A DNA stretch of 22,431 nucleotides from Anaerolineae bacterium (lineage in GTDB: Bacteria; Chloroflexota; Anaerolineae; JAADDB01), in the NCBI GenBank assembly GCA_015486895.1, contig WFQT01000368.1, positions 1 through 22,431 on the forward strand, read 5' to 3'. Each line of letters opens with the position of its first letter. Position 1 is the stretch's first letter. The translations under genes and the position numbers were made by a program. The notes beneath the pieces were generated by a model. It saw only the letters and a program-made list of their open reading frames with translations. It was not told the DNA's origin and made no database searches. Shown here one piece after another: positions 14,316 through 22,410 of this stretch.

Positions 14316-16526
14316 ATGAAACAGCTTTTCCAAAACTATAAGACCGGCGAGTTACGACTTGCCGAGGTCCCTGTGCTGGGGAATGTGCTTGAATCCGAAT
14401 TGGTAGTTCGCAATAAGGATTCTCTCATTAGTATTGGCACTGAACGCTATATGCTGGACTTAGCCAAGAAAAGCTTGCTGGGTAAGGCCGTGGCCCGGCC
14501 TGACCTGGTCAAGCAAGTGATTAACAAAGTGCGCACAGAGGGCTTGGGGGAGGCCTATCGCCAGTCTATGGGCCGGATTGATGCGCCGGTGCCCCTGGGG
14601 TACAGTGCTGCGGGTGTTGTTATGGAGGTCGGAGCAGGCGTTACCGGTTTCGCTATAGGGGATCGAGTTGCTTGTGCCGGAAGCGGCATCGCCAGCCATG
14701 CTGAGGTTCTGCGTGTGCCACAAACCCTGGCTGTCAAGATACCAGACAACGTAAGTTTCGAAGCCGCTTCCTTTGTGGCCTTAGGCGGTATTGCCATGCA
14801 CGCCATCCGCATAGCAAAACTTACTTTTGGTGAACGGGTGGTGGTGCTGGGGTTGGGGCTTCTAGGACAATTGGCCATGCAAATACTGCTTGCCGCTGGG
14901 TATCAGGTGTTCGGAGTTGACGTTGTTCCGGCTAAAGTTCAGATGGCATTGGAACATGGTGCCCATGGTGGAGCCGTTACCGGCAAGGATGATGTCGCAG
15001 GTGCTGTCAACGTCTTCACCGATGGTCATGGGGCAGATGCTGTCATCATTTTTGCCAGTACTAAAACCAACGATCCTATTGAATTGGCAGCGGAGTTAGC
15101 GCGTGAGCGGGGCCGTATTGTGGTGCCGGGCCTGGTGGGACTGGACATTCCCCGTAAGGTCTTCTACGAGAAGGAACTGGATTTTGTCGTCAGTCGGGCC
15201 TGGGGCCCGGGGATGTACGATCCCGACTACGAGGCAGGAAAGGTGGATTATCCACTTTCCTTCGTTCGCTGGACCGCCCAGCGCAATATGGCTCACTTCT
15301 TGGAGTTGCTCAGCGAAGGCAAGGCAACGGTAGAACACCTCATCACGCACCGTTTCCCTATCGATCGGGCTGTGGAAGCCTACGAGATGATCCTGGAAGG
15401 CAAGGAACCAATCATCGGAGTCATTCTCCAATACCCAGAGCAGCCAGATCTTGCTCGTCGCATCGATCGAAAACACAAACCGCCACACAAAATAGAGCAT
15501 AAACCTATGCAATCTGCGAAATCTGTGATTTCCATAGGTTTGATCGGGGCGGGCCTGTTCGCCAAAGGCACCTTGCTCCCGGCCCTGAAAGGCATCGAAG
15601 GAGCCGAACTGCGGGCCGTGGCGACTTCCACAGGCATTAGCGGAGAGCACATTGCCCGCAAATATGGTCTGGCCTATTACACGACCGACATTGACCAGAT
15701 TCTGAACGATCCCGAAATCGATCTGGTCATGATTCTTACCCGCCACGGCAGCCATGCCTCCCTGGTTAGCAAAGCCCTCAAGGCTGGCAAACACGTCTTT
15801 GTCGAAAAACCGTTGGCTATCACCCCAGCACAACTGGATAAAGTTGTCGCGGCATATCAGGAGCAGAAAACACGCAATACGCAACACGCAACACTTGTCG
15901 TTGGCTTCAACCGCCGTTTTGCGCCGACAACCACTTTTCTCTTGAGTCATATGCAAAGCGTAACCACACCCAAGATTGTCACCGTGCAGGCTAATGTTGG
16001 TTACATCCCCCCTGAAGTATGGGTGCACGATCCCGAACAAGGTGGCGGGAACATTATCGGGGAGGTGTGTCATTTTGTGGACTTGGTCCAAGGGTTAACC
16101 GGTTCCATGCCGACCAGTATCTATGCCCGTGCTGTTCGTGCCGAGAGTGAAGCGATCATCCCCGATGATAACGTAGCAATCACCCTTACTATGGCCAATG
16201 GCAGCGTTGGTAATATCATTTACACAGCTTTGGGCGATAAAGCTTACCAGCGGGAGCGAGTGGAGGTGTTCGCCGGCGGTGCTGTGGGCGTCATCGAGAA
16301 TTTCAGGACTGCCCTTTGGAGCCAGGCAGGCAAGCACAAAAGAATGGGGAATTTGCTGACTGGCGTAGATCGGGGCCACCGTGTAGAAATGCAAGTTTTG
16401 ATTGGGTCCCTGCGTGAAGGTAAACCTTTTCCTATTCCGTTTGACAGCTACGTAGCTACGACTAAAGCCACATTTGCAGCCATGGAATCGCTTCGAACTG
16501 GGCAACTGGTCGAGGTCCACTGCTGA
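14316..16526 (+). CDS. Bi-domain oxidoreductase: zinc-type alcohol-dehydrogenase-like domain fused to Gfo/Idh/MocA domain
   Basis: The 736-residue protein has an N-terminal medium-chain dehydrogenase half, with PLGYSAAGVVMEVGAGVTGFAIGDRVAC and the Rossmann loop VVLGLGLLGQ near 175-184. A Gfo/Idh/MocA half starts near residue 404 with ISIGLIGAGLFAKG. It continues with VFVEKPLAIT, whose EKP is the Lys-containing motif of that family, then GFNRRFAP and GGGNIIGEVCHFVDL. This architecture is known from polysaccharide loci and is thought to oxidise or epimerise sugars or modify glycan ends; the exact reaction is not established. Length is normal for the fusion. The linker (396-409) and the Gfo domain (519-526) carry repeat-like DNA, described separately. 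The gene starts 11 bp after the preceding stop. Confidence 0.85.
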   Translation: MKQLFQNYKTGELRLAEVPVLGNVLESELVVRNKDSLISIGTERYMLDLAKKSLLGKAVARPDLVKQVINKVRTEGLGEAYRQSMGRIDAPVPLGYSAAGVVMEVGAGVTGFAIGDRVACAGSGIASHAEVLRVPQTLAVKIPDNVSFEAASFVALGGIAMHAIRIAKLTFGERVVVLGLGLLGQLAMQILLAAGYQVFGVDVVPAKVQMALEHGAHGGAVTGKDDVAGAVNVFTDGHGADAVIIFASTKTNDPIELAAELARERGRIVVPGLVGLDIPRKVFYEKELDFVVSRAWGPGMYDPDYEAGKVDYPLSFVRWTAQRNMAHFLELLSEGKATVEHLITHRFPIDRAVEAYEMILEGKEPIIGVILQYPEQPDLARRIDRKHKPPHKIEHKPMQSAKSVISIGLIGAGLFAKGTLLPALKGIEGAELRAVATSTGISGEHIARKYGLAYYTTDIDQILNDPEIDLVMILTRHGSHASLVSKALKAGKHVFVEKPLAITPAQLDKVVAAYQEQKTRNTQHATLVVGFNRRFAPTTTFLLSHMQSVTTPKIVTVQANVGYIPPEVWVHDPEQGGGNIIGEVCHFVDLVQGLTGSMPTSIYARAVRAESEAIIPDDNVAITLTMANGSVGNIIYTALGDKAYQRERVEVFAGGAVGVIENFRTALWSQAGKHKRMGNLLTGVDRGHRVEMQVLIGSLREGKPFPIPFDSYVATTKATFAAMESLRTGQLVEVHC
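15501..15541. repeat. Palindromic repeat within the linker of the fused oxidoreductase gene
   Basis: AAACCTATG (15501-15509) and CATAGGTTT (15533-15541) are perfect 9-bp inverted arms. The loop holds a 9-mer direct repeat, AATCTGCGA (15511-15519) and AATCTGTGA (15520-15528). The segment encodes residues about 396-409, at the junction between the two enzyme domains. It looks like an in-frame insertion of an interspersed repeat, or a linker built from one. Confidence 0.5.
15870..15894. repeat. Heptamer tandem repeat inside coding sequence
   Basis: Three copies of A(C/T)ACGCA (15870-15876, 15877-15883, 15884-15890) plus a partial copy lie in frame and encode TRNTQHAT (519-526) in a helix-to-strand loop of the Gfo/Idh/MocA domain. 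Heptamers of this composition are also found as short arrays between genes in other bacteria, from memory. The insert keeps the frame. Confidence 0.5.
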
Positions 16527-16529
16527 GAT

Positions 16530-16644
16530 GCCCGGCAGTTGGAAACTGCGGGCTATTCAGTTACGAAGCTGCCCTTCGGCGGCTACTATGAGCCCGCGCA
16601 GGCCGGCTTTGCATAATGTGGCCCGCAACTTCCAGTTGCCGGGC
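16530..16644. mobile_element. MITE-like element with 24-bp imperfect terminal inverted repeats
   Basis: The left arm (16530-16553) and right arm (16621-16644) are inverted copies with four mismatches in 24 bases. Each arm is itself a bulged hairpin: GCCCG plus CAGTT pairs in the left, GCCCG plus CAACT in the right. The four differences are paired changes that keep both hairpins (G-C to A-T and T-A to C-G). The 67-bp centre has no gene. The element fills nearly the whole gap between two genes, starting four bases after one stop and ending 15 bases before the next start. It encodes no transposase, so movement would need one in trans. Confidence 0.65.
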
Positions 16645-16659
16645 CGTTGGTGAAAAAAC

Positions 16660-17904
16660 GTGCACATCCTTCTACTTACAGCATATTTCCCACCAGAAAC
16701 CGGTTCTGCCGCTAATCTCTATTACGAGCTGGGCAAAACATTTCTTGATAGAGGACACACTGTCAGCGTTGTAACAGGCTTTCCGGGGTATCATGTTCAA
16801 GAGGATGTCAGCCAATATCAAGGCCGCCGTTGGCTGAAAGAAAATGTAGATAGCTTATCTGTGTATCGCATCGCAGTTCCCCAGATCGCCCGTAATACAC
16901 CCATTGGCCGTGGTTTGTGGCAGTTTAGCTCTGCCCTGGCTACTACACTGGCCGGAATGCGTGTGCCTCACCCTGATGTCGTCTTAGTTTACTCACCACC
17001 GCTACCATTAGGCCTTACAGCCCTGGCCTGGCGATGGCTGCGGAAGACGCCTTTCGTTTTCAACGTGCAAGACCTGTTCCCACAGAGCGCTATCGATTTG
17101 GGTTTACTCCGCCGACGGCTGCTCATTGCTTTTTTTGAGGCCCTAGAACACTTCCTATATCGCCGTGCCGATGCCATTACTGTCCACTCGCCGGGCAATC
17201 GCGATCATGTCTTGGCTCAGGGTGGACGTTCAGATTCAACGTTCGTTGTACCCAATTCTGTTGACGTTGGATTCATCCGGCCAGGGCCAAAAGAAAATGC
17301 ACTGCGTCGTAAACTAGGACTCAATGGCAAGTTTGTCGTTTCATTTGCGGGGGTCATGGGATTCTCACAAGACTTAGACGTCATCATAGAGGCAGCGCAT
17401 CTCTTAGTTGAACATTCATCAATTCACTTTCTTTTGGTAGGAGATGGCGTCGAAAAAAAGAGATTGGTTGAAAAAAGCCGCGAGATGCAACTGCCCAATG
17501 TAACTTGGTTGCCTATACAGCCCAGAGATCGCTACCCTGACGTCCTGCATGCTTCTGATGTCGGGTTGGCCACTTTGCACGCCGAAGTTAAAACACCAGT
17601 GGTACCTTCCAAGATATGGAGTAACATGGCTGCAGGGTTACCGGTGATTGCCGCTCTCAGCTTGGATGGCGATGCTCCCCGCTTGATCCAGGAGGCGCAA
17701 GGCGGAATTTGTGTGCCTCCAGAACAACCCGAAGCGCTTGCTGAGTCAATCTTGTCTCTTTATAGAGATGCCAATTTGCGCCAACGTCTTGGCACAAACG
17801 GCCGTCATTATGTAGAAAAATATCTATCCCCACAGGCTGTTATCGAAAGCTATGAATACATCTTTGAACAAGTCCTTTTAGCAACTGCAGAAAACCGTTC
17901 TTAA
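16660..17904 (+). CDS. WbuB-like GT4 glycosyltransferase
   Basis: The 414-residue GT4 enzyme opens HILLLTAYFPPETGSAANLYYEL, with the PPETG motif seen in WbuB/WcaI-type transferases. It also has NVQDLFPQSAIDLGLL (about 132-147) and a C-terminal VVSFAGVMGFSQDLDVIIEAA, LLVGDGVEKKRLVE and VPSKIWSNMAAGLPVIAA, a PSK-based donor motif in place of E-x7-E. WbuB-type enzymes commonly transfer an N-acetylated sugar such as N-acetylfucosamine. The following sugar-epimerase genes would suit an amino sugar, but the substrate is inferred. Translation starts at GTG 16660; its likely ribosome site ggtga (16649-16653) lies just beyond the right end of the MITE-like element. Confidence 0.85.
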   Translation: MHILLLTAYFPPETGSAANLYYELGKTFLDRGHTVSVVTGFPGYHVQEDVSQYQGRRWLKENVDSLSVYRIAVPQIARNTPIGRGLWQFSSALATTLAGMRVPHPDVVLVYSPPLPLGLTALAWRWLRKTPFVFNVQDLFPQSAIDLGLLRRRLLIAFFEALEHFLYRRADAITVHSPGNRDHVLAQGGRSDSTFVVPNSVDVGFIRPGPKENALRRKLGLNGKFVVSFAGVMGFSQDLDVIIEAAHLLVEHSSIHFLLVGDGVEKKRLVEKSREMQLPNVTWLPIQPRDRYPDVLHASDVGLATLHAEVKTPVVPSKIWSNMAAGLPVIAALSLDGDAPRLIQEAQGGICVPPEQPEALAESILSLYRDANLRQRLGTNGRHYVEKYLSPQAVIESYEYIFEQVLLATAENRS

Positions 17905-17916
17905 GAGAGGATACCA

Positions 17917-18969
17917 ATGCAACAAGATGGAAACTATGTAGAGTTTTACAAAGGGAAGAAGATTTTAGTCACTGGCGGTGCTGGTGCCATCGGCAGCAAC
18001 CTCGCCCGTGCCCTGGCTCAGGCCGGGGCTCGCGTTATCATATTAGATAGTTTATCTTCAGCGGAGCGGTGGAATATCCCCTCCTTGCCCGGAGTTCTTT
18101 TCGTTGAAGGGGACATCCGCGATGAGGTGAAGCTCAAGCGTGTTTTCTTCGAACGACCTCGGGTTGTCTTCCACTTGGCTGCCTTCTTTGCCAACCAGAA
18201 TAGCGTAGACCATCCAGAGATCGATCTGGAAGTGAACGGCATGGGTACCCTGCGCTTGCTGGAGTATTCGGTTCTTACCGGGGTGGATCGCTTCGTCTAT
18301 GCATCATCCGGTTGCTCCATCTATGGAAGTGACGCTCCCTTGCCCCTCAAGGAGGAATTCATCTCCATGCATTTAAGCACGCCTTACCAGATCACAAAGA
18401 TGCTGGGTGAGCTCTATTGTAACTTTTTCTACCACCATTATGGTCTAAAAACGGTCAAACCGCGTTTCTTCAACTCTTATGGCCCTGGCGAGGTGCCCGG
18501 TCAGTACCGTAACGTGATTCCAAACTTCATCTATTGGGCTATGAAAGGGCTGCCGTTGCCTATTACCGGTACAGGGGAGGAAACCCGGGACTTCACCTAC
18601 GTCGGTGATATCGTGGACGGTCTGCTACACGCTGGTGTGATGGAAAGCGCTGTGGGGGAGGAGTTCAACTTGGCCTCCGGTAGGGAGACCCGCATCATAG
18701 ATCTGGCGCACATGATTATTGATGCCACCGGCGACAAGGCAGGCATTAAATTTGCTCAACGACGCAAGTGGGACACACATCCGCGTTTGCAGGCCTCCAT
18801 TGACAAAGCACGTTCTCTCATTGGTTATGAACCTCATACGGAGTTCGAAGAAGGTTTGGCCAACACAGTACAATGGTTTCAAGAGAACTGGGACAAGATC
18901 GAAACCTCAGCCCGCTTCGGGCCAGGTGTCTCGTCGGCCGTGCGTGAGATGACGATCAAACAGGGATAA
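17917..18969 (+). CDS. Extended-SDR nucleotide-sugar epimerase/dehydratase (GalE/WbpP-like)
   Basis: The protein has 350 residues with a Rossmann domain. It has the NAD-binding ILVTGGAGAIGSNLA (16-30), VVFHLAAFFANQ (83-94) and the active-site region YASSGCSIYG (128-137). The catalytic pair Y157 and K161 lies in TPYQITKMLGE. RDFTYVGDIVDGLL and FNLASGRE are conserved C-terminal segments of NAD-dependent UDP-sugar 4-epimerases and related dehydratases. It would convert a UDP-sugar in the cytoplasm for the neighbouring transferase. Which sugar cannot be told from sequence; a UDP-hexose or UDP-HexNAc 4-epimerase or a UDP-glucuronate decarboxylase-like enzyme are alternatives. ATG 17917 is preceded by agagagg five bases or so upstream. 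The gene is 12 bp after the glycosyltransferase and 9 bp before the 2-epimerase, so one transcript is likely. Confidence 0.85.
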   Translation: MQQDGNYVEFYKGKKILVTGGAGAIGSNLARALAQAGARVIILDSLSSAERWNIPSLPGVLFVEGDIRDEVKLKRVFFERPRVVFHLAAFFANQNSVDHPEIDLEVNGMGTLRLLEYSVLTGVDRFVYASSGCSIYGSDAPLPLKEEFISMHLSTPYQITKMLGELYCNFFYHHYGLKTVKPRFFNSYGPGEVPGQYRNVIPNFIYWAMKGLPLPITGTGEETRDFTYVGDIVDGLLHAGVMESAVGEEFNLASGRETRIIDLAHMIIDATGDKAGIKFAQRRKWDTHPRLQASIDKARSLIGYEPHTEFEEGLANTVQWFQENWDKIETSARFGPGVSSAVREMTIKQG

Positions 18970-18978
18970 GTTTTCATC

Positions 18979-20112
18979 ATGCTTAGAGTGCTCAGTGTTT
19001 TCGGCACCCGCCCCGAAGCGATCAAACTTGCTCCAGTAATTTTAGAACTTGAAAAAAACCATGAACGCGTTCTCTCCCGCGTTTGTGTTACCGCTCAGCA
19101 TCGGGAAATGCTGGATCAAGTGTTGGATCTCTTTGACATCACACCTGATATTGACCTGAACTTAATGCAGCCCAGTCAACAGCTCTCCGATCTGACAGCA
19201 CGGGTGATCACTGGCGTCAGTGCTGTCTTGACGCAAGAGCGCCCAGATGTGGTACTGGTTCAAGGAGATACAACGACGGTTATGGCAACGGCGCTGGCGG
19301 CTTTTTATCGTAAAATTCCGGTCGGGCACATTGAGGCTGGGTTACGTTCCCACAATCGTTACTCTCCTTTTCCTGAGGAGATCAACCGTCGTATTGCTGG
19401 CGTGCTCACCACTTATCACTTTGCCCCCACCGAGACCGCTCGTCAGGCATTGTTACGGGAAGGCGTGTGGGAAGGTAACATTTTCCTGACCGGAAATACG
19501 GTTATAGATGCTTTGCACATGATCGTTCGTCATCCTATGCCTGTTGTCGCCCGTCGTTTGCTGTCTCAGGCCGATGTGTTGGATAACTCGGCCAAGAAGT
19601 TGATTTTGGTCACAGCCCACCGGCGTGAAAACTTTGGAGAACCTTTCGAACAGATTTGTATCGGACTAAAGTCACTTGTGGAACGCAACCCAGATGTCGT
19701 TATCTTATATCCTGTCCACCCGAACCCCAACGTCCAAGAGCCTGTATATCGTATTCTTGATGGTGTGGAGCGCATCATGCTCACTGGCCCCGTGGATTAT
19801 GATGTCATGGTGCACCTGATGAACGCAGCCTATCTTGTCCTCACCGACTCTGGCGGCATTCAGGAAGAAGCGCCGGCTTTAGGCAAGCCGGTATTGGTGT
19901 TTCGTACTGAGACAGAACGTCCTGAGGCTATCGAGGCAGGCACAGCTAAACTGGTTGGCCCAGATTCTGATCGCATTGTGGCGGAAACTGAGCGCTTGCT
20001 GCACGATACAGCTGGCTACGATCGGATGGCCCAGGCCATCAGCCCTTACGGTGATGGCCATGCCGCCGAGCGCATCGTGCATGTTTTACTGTCAGCCAGG
20101 AAATCGGAATAA
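18979..20112 (+). CDS. wecB: UDP-N-acetylglucosamine 2-epimerase (non-hydrolysing)
   Basis: The 377-residue protein matches the non-hydrolysing UDP-GlcNAc 2-epimerase family throughout. It has FGTRPEAIKLAPV (8-20), QGDTTTV (95-101), GHIEAGLRS (116-124) and FPEEINRR (131-138), then VTAHRRENFGEPF and DSGGIQEEAP. D97, E119 and E133 match the E. coli catalytic residues D95, E117 and E131 with a constant offset of two. The enzyme interconverts UDP-GlcNAc and UDP-ManNAc in the cytoplasm, so the glycan may contain ManNAc or a derivative. No UDP-ManNAc dehydrogenase (wecC) is next to it. Length is normal for the family. The stop is one base from the next start. Confidence 0.95.
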   Translation: MLRVLSVFGTRPEAIKLAPVILELEKNHERVLSRVCVTAQHREMLDQVLDLFDITPDIDLNLMQPSQQLSDLTARVITGVSAVLTQERPDVVLVQGDTTTVMATALAAFYRKIPVGHIEAGLRSHNRYSPFPEEINRRIAGVLTTYHFAPTETARQALLREGVWEGNIFLTGNTVIDALHMIVRHPMPVVARRLLSQADVLDNSAKKLILVTAHRRENFGEPFEQICIGLKSLVERNPDVVILYPVHPNPNVQEPVYRILDGVERIMLTGPVDYDVMVHLMNAAYLVLTDSGGIQEEAPALGKPVLVFRTETERPEAIEAGTAKLVGPDSDRIVAETERLLHDTAGYDRMAQAISPYGDGHAAERIVHVLLSARKSE

Positions 20113-20113
20113 G

Positions 20114-21622
20114 ATGAGTAACATTACACAAAGCCCACCCTCTGGTACTCCTCGACGAGAAGGAAATGGCCGGCAGAGTGTTCCCCTGCAGGAGAGGCAA
20201 ACATCGCGGTTTACGTTGCGCTTCGCCGAGCGTAAAATACTGCTGGCCGTTGTGGACTTGCTCATTCTAAACGGGACGGCGTTGCTGTCTCGTTTACTAT
20301 CTTCTCAGCAAGCACCGTTAGCGCGGTTCTGGGAGCGTTTGCCCTGGTATATCTTGTTACTTTCTGGAATTTGGTTGTTGATTGGTTCCTTTTTTGAGAT
20401 ATATGATTTGGCTAAAGCCGCCAATGTTTTTCAATCCATTTCGGCTTCTGGAACGACGGTGTTGATCACTGTCACCATTTACCTTCTTATCCCCTTTTTC
20501 TCGCCGGAGCTCCCAGTCCGCCGGCTGCAGATCTTTACCTTCTTTTTGTCGGCATTGGTAGGTATTATATTGTGGCGATTCTTTTATGCTATGGTCTTTG
20601 TCCAGCCCGCTTTTCACCAACGCGCAATAGTGATCGGTGGCGGCGGGGCGGGCCGTCTGTTAGCCCAGGTTATTCGCGAAACGGCAACAAATACAAGTAA
20701 TCCTTATCAAGGTACCGGATACCAATTGGTGGGGTTTGTTGATGATGATCCAGAGAAAGAGGATACCTTCATTCAGGGTATTCCTGTCCTCGGTAAAGGA
20801 ACGGACCTGGTTCACTTGGTGCAAGAGCTCCAGCCTGATGAATTGGTGATGGCCATCACGCATTCTGAGCGCATCAGTGACCGGCTATTTGCAGCCGTTC
20901 TCGAATGTCGAGAAATGGGACTTCCCATTACCACCATGGTGAGTTTGTATGAACAGATGACCGGTCGCGTGCCGGTGGAGCATGTCGGGCGGGACCTTAA
21001 CGCGGTATTGCCCCTTTCCAGGCCTTCGGACTTCCGGCTGTATTTAGCCCTTCGGCGCTTGTTCGACATCATTGTTTCCCTTTTCGGGAGCATGTTTCTT
21101 GCTGTTCTGATTCCCTTCATCTGGTTAGCGAACCAGTTCACGTCACCGGGCGATTTGTTCTACCGCCAAACCCGAGTTGGAAAGGGGGGTAAGCTTTTCG
21201 ATCTCCTCAAGTTCCGCTCCATGGTCATGGGCGCTGAGGAGCAAACGGGGGCTGTCTGGGCAGGGGAAGACGACTCGCGCGTTACCCTTGTAGGGCGTTT
21301 CCTGCGCAGGATGCGATTAGATGAAATGCCGCAGTTCTGGAACGTGCTTAAAGGGGAAATGAGCCTGATTGGTCCTCGGCCTGAGCGGCCGGAATTTGTA
21401 GCCCGGTTGGCGGAAGAGATTCCCTTCTACCGGGTACGTCACGCGGTCAAGCCTGGCATCACCGGCTGGGCGCAAGTCAAGTATCCCTACGGTGCTTCGG
21501 TGAATGATTCCTTGGTGAAACTCCAATATGATCTCTACTATATCAAGCACCAGGGATTGTATCTGGACCTGCTGATCCTTCTCAAGACCGCACAGGTGAT
21601 GTTAGGGATGATGGGGCGGTAG
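20114..21622 (+). CDS. Polyprenyl-phosphate sugar phosphotransferase (WbaP/WcaJ type, bacterial sugar transferase)
   Basis: From ATG 20114 the protein is 502 residues. Residues 1-35 are polar. Four hydrophobic segments follow (about 41-62, 76-94, 113-129, 140-161), then a Rossmann-like domain with IVIGGGGAGR (172-181), a fifth hydrophobic segment (317-340) and the catalytic domain. That domain has YRQTRVGKGGKLFDLLKFRSM (350-370) and LDEMPQFWNVLKGEMSLIGPRP (402-423), with catalytic D403-E404. It transfers a sugar-1-phosphate from a UDP-sugar to undecaprenyl phosphate, the first committed step of repeat-unit assembly at the inner face of the membrane. A longer start at 19955 would lie inside wecB and adds sequence unlike the family; it was not used. 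The start is one base after the wecB stop. This is the last gene of the locus. Confidence 0.93.
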   Translation: MSNITQSPPSGTPRREGNGRQSVPLQERQTSRFTLRFAERKILLAVVDLLILNGTALLSRLLSSQQAPLARFWERLPWYILLLSGIWLLIGSFFEIYDLAKAANVFQSISASGTTVLITVTIYLLIPFFSPELPVRRLQIFTFFLSALVGIILWRFFYAMVFVQPAFHQRAIVIGGGGAGRLLAQVIRETATNTSNPYQGTGYQLVGFVDDDPEKEDTFIQGIPVLGKGTDLVHLVQELQPDELVMAITHSERISDRLFAAVLECREMGLPITTMVSLYEQMTGRVPVEHVGRDLNAVLPLSRPSDFRLYLALRRLFDIIVSLFGSMFLAVLIPFIWLANQFTSPGDLFYRQTRVGKGGKLFDLLKFRSMVMGAEEQTGAVWAGEDDSRVTLVGRFLRRMRLDEMPQFWNVLKGEMSLIGPRPERPEFVARLAEEIPFYRVRHAVKPGITGWAQVKYPYGASVNDSLVKLQYDLYYIKHQGLYLDLLILLKTAQVMLGMMGR

Positions 21623-21689
21623 GACTAAAACACTGACTATCTACCTGACACTTTCTGTCCAGAAATTGAAATTGTGGGCTATCGAGGTT

Positions 21690-22410
21690 TTACCCCAACA
21701 GGCGTTGGCGCAAAGCTAACACGTTCGCCATGTGCCGGTTGAGATCGGTTACCAATGCTTCCGGCTTGTTGCTGTAGCCCAAGCGCCGGGCTAAGAAAGC
21801 GAAATCCTCACTCCCCGGCACCGGAACCGTCAAATCGCGAGCATTGCCCCGCACCATGCGCAATGCCTCGATGAGGCGGCGCAGAAAAGTGTGTGCCCGG
21901 CTCAGTTGGGCGAGGTCCTCCGGCGGTACGATGCCGTGGGCTGCCAAAACAACCATGGCTGACCGGGTGTTGGTCACCCGCAGTGCCTCGCTTGCCCGGC
22001 CATGGTGAATCTGCAACCCTTGAACCAGGTACTCGACATCTACCAGGCCACCGGGACTGTACTTGGCATTCAAAGCGCCACCACTCACTAAGTGGCGCAA
22101 CTGGCGTTCCCGCATAGCCCGCATGGCGGCGATGTTGAACGGTTCCCCGGTGTAAAGCAACGCATTCCGCAGCGCCACTATCTCTCGACCCAATGTCTCA
22201 TCCCCGGCTACCGGCCGCAAGCGCACCAACGCCTGCCGTTCGTAAGGCCAGGCAGCGCCGTCAGTGGCGAAATAGCGGCGAAAAGCATCCAGAGAAACGG
22301 CCAGGCTGCCTGTCCGGCCATAAGGCCGTAGCCGCAAGTCTACCTCGAAGACCCCTTTTTGCTTGGAATGCACCGTTTGTAGAAAACGTTGCACTAACCG
22401 CTCGTAGAAC
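21690..22410 (-). CDS. glnE: Glutamine synthetase adenylyltransferase, C-terminal portion (truncated at contig end)
   Basis: The minus-strand frame contains VFEVDLRLRPYGRTGSLAVS, then AWPYERQALVRLRPVAGD and KYSPGGLVDVEYLVQGLQIHHG, and ends in DLNRHMANVLALRQRLLG. These are hallmarks of the second nucleotidyltransferase domain of GlnE, which adenylates glutamine synthetase to inhibit it when nitrogen is plentiful. About 240 residues are visible of a protein normally near 900, so most of it is missing. Genomic sequence stops at 22410. The residues MCIRDR that begin the apparent frame come from adapter sequence and are not part of the protein. The gene is convergent with the glycan locus, with a 67-bp gap and no relation to glycans. 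It is the only housekeeping gene seen. Confidence 0.88.

Noticed and set aside
15870..15894. Tandem heptamers as a CRISPR-like array
   Set aside because: No spacers and unit length far too short; it is a microsatellite-like repeat.
15096..16091. 331-residue open frame on the minus strand inside the bi-domain oxidoreductase gene
   Set aside because: It is antisense to a strongly conserved coding sequence and shows no recognisable domain; it is a shadow frame.
19955..20113. N-terminal extension of the sugar phosphotransferase
   Set aside because: It lies wholly within wecB in another frame and has no family-like sequence; ATG 20114 next to the wecB stop is the better start.
21623..21689. GACA/TGTC hairpin between the convergent genes as an intrinsic terminator
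   Set aside because: The stem is only four base pairs, with no T-run after it.
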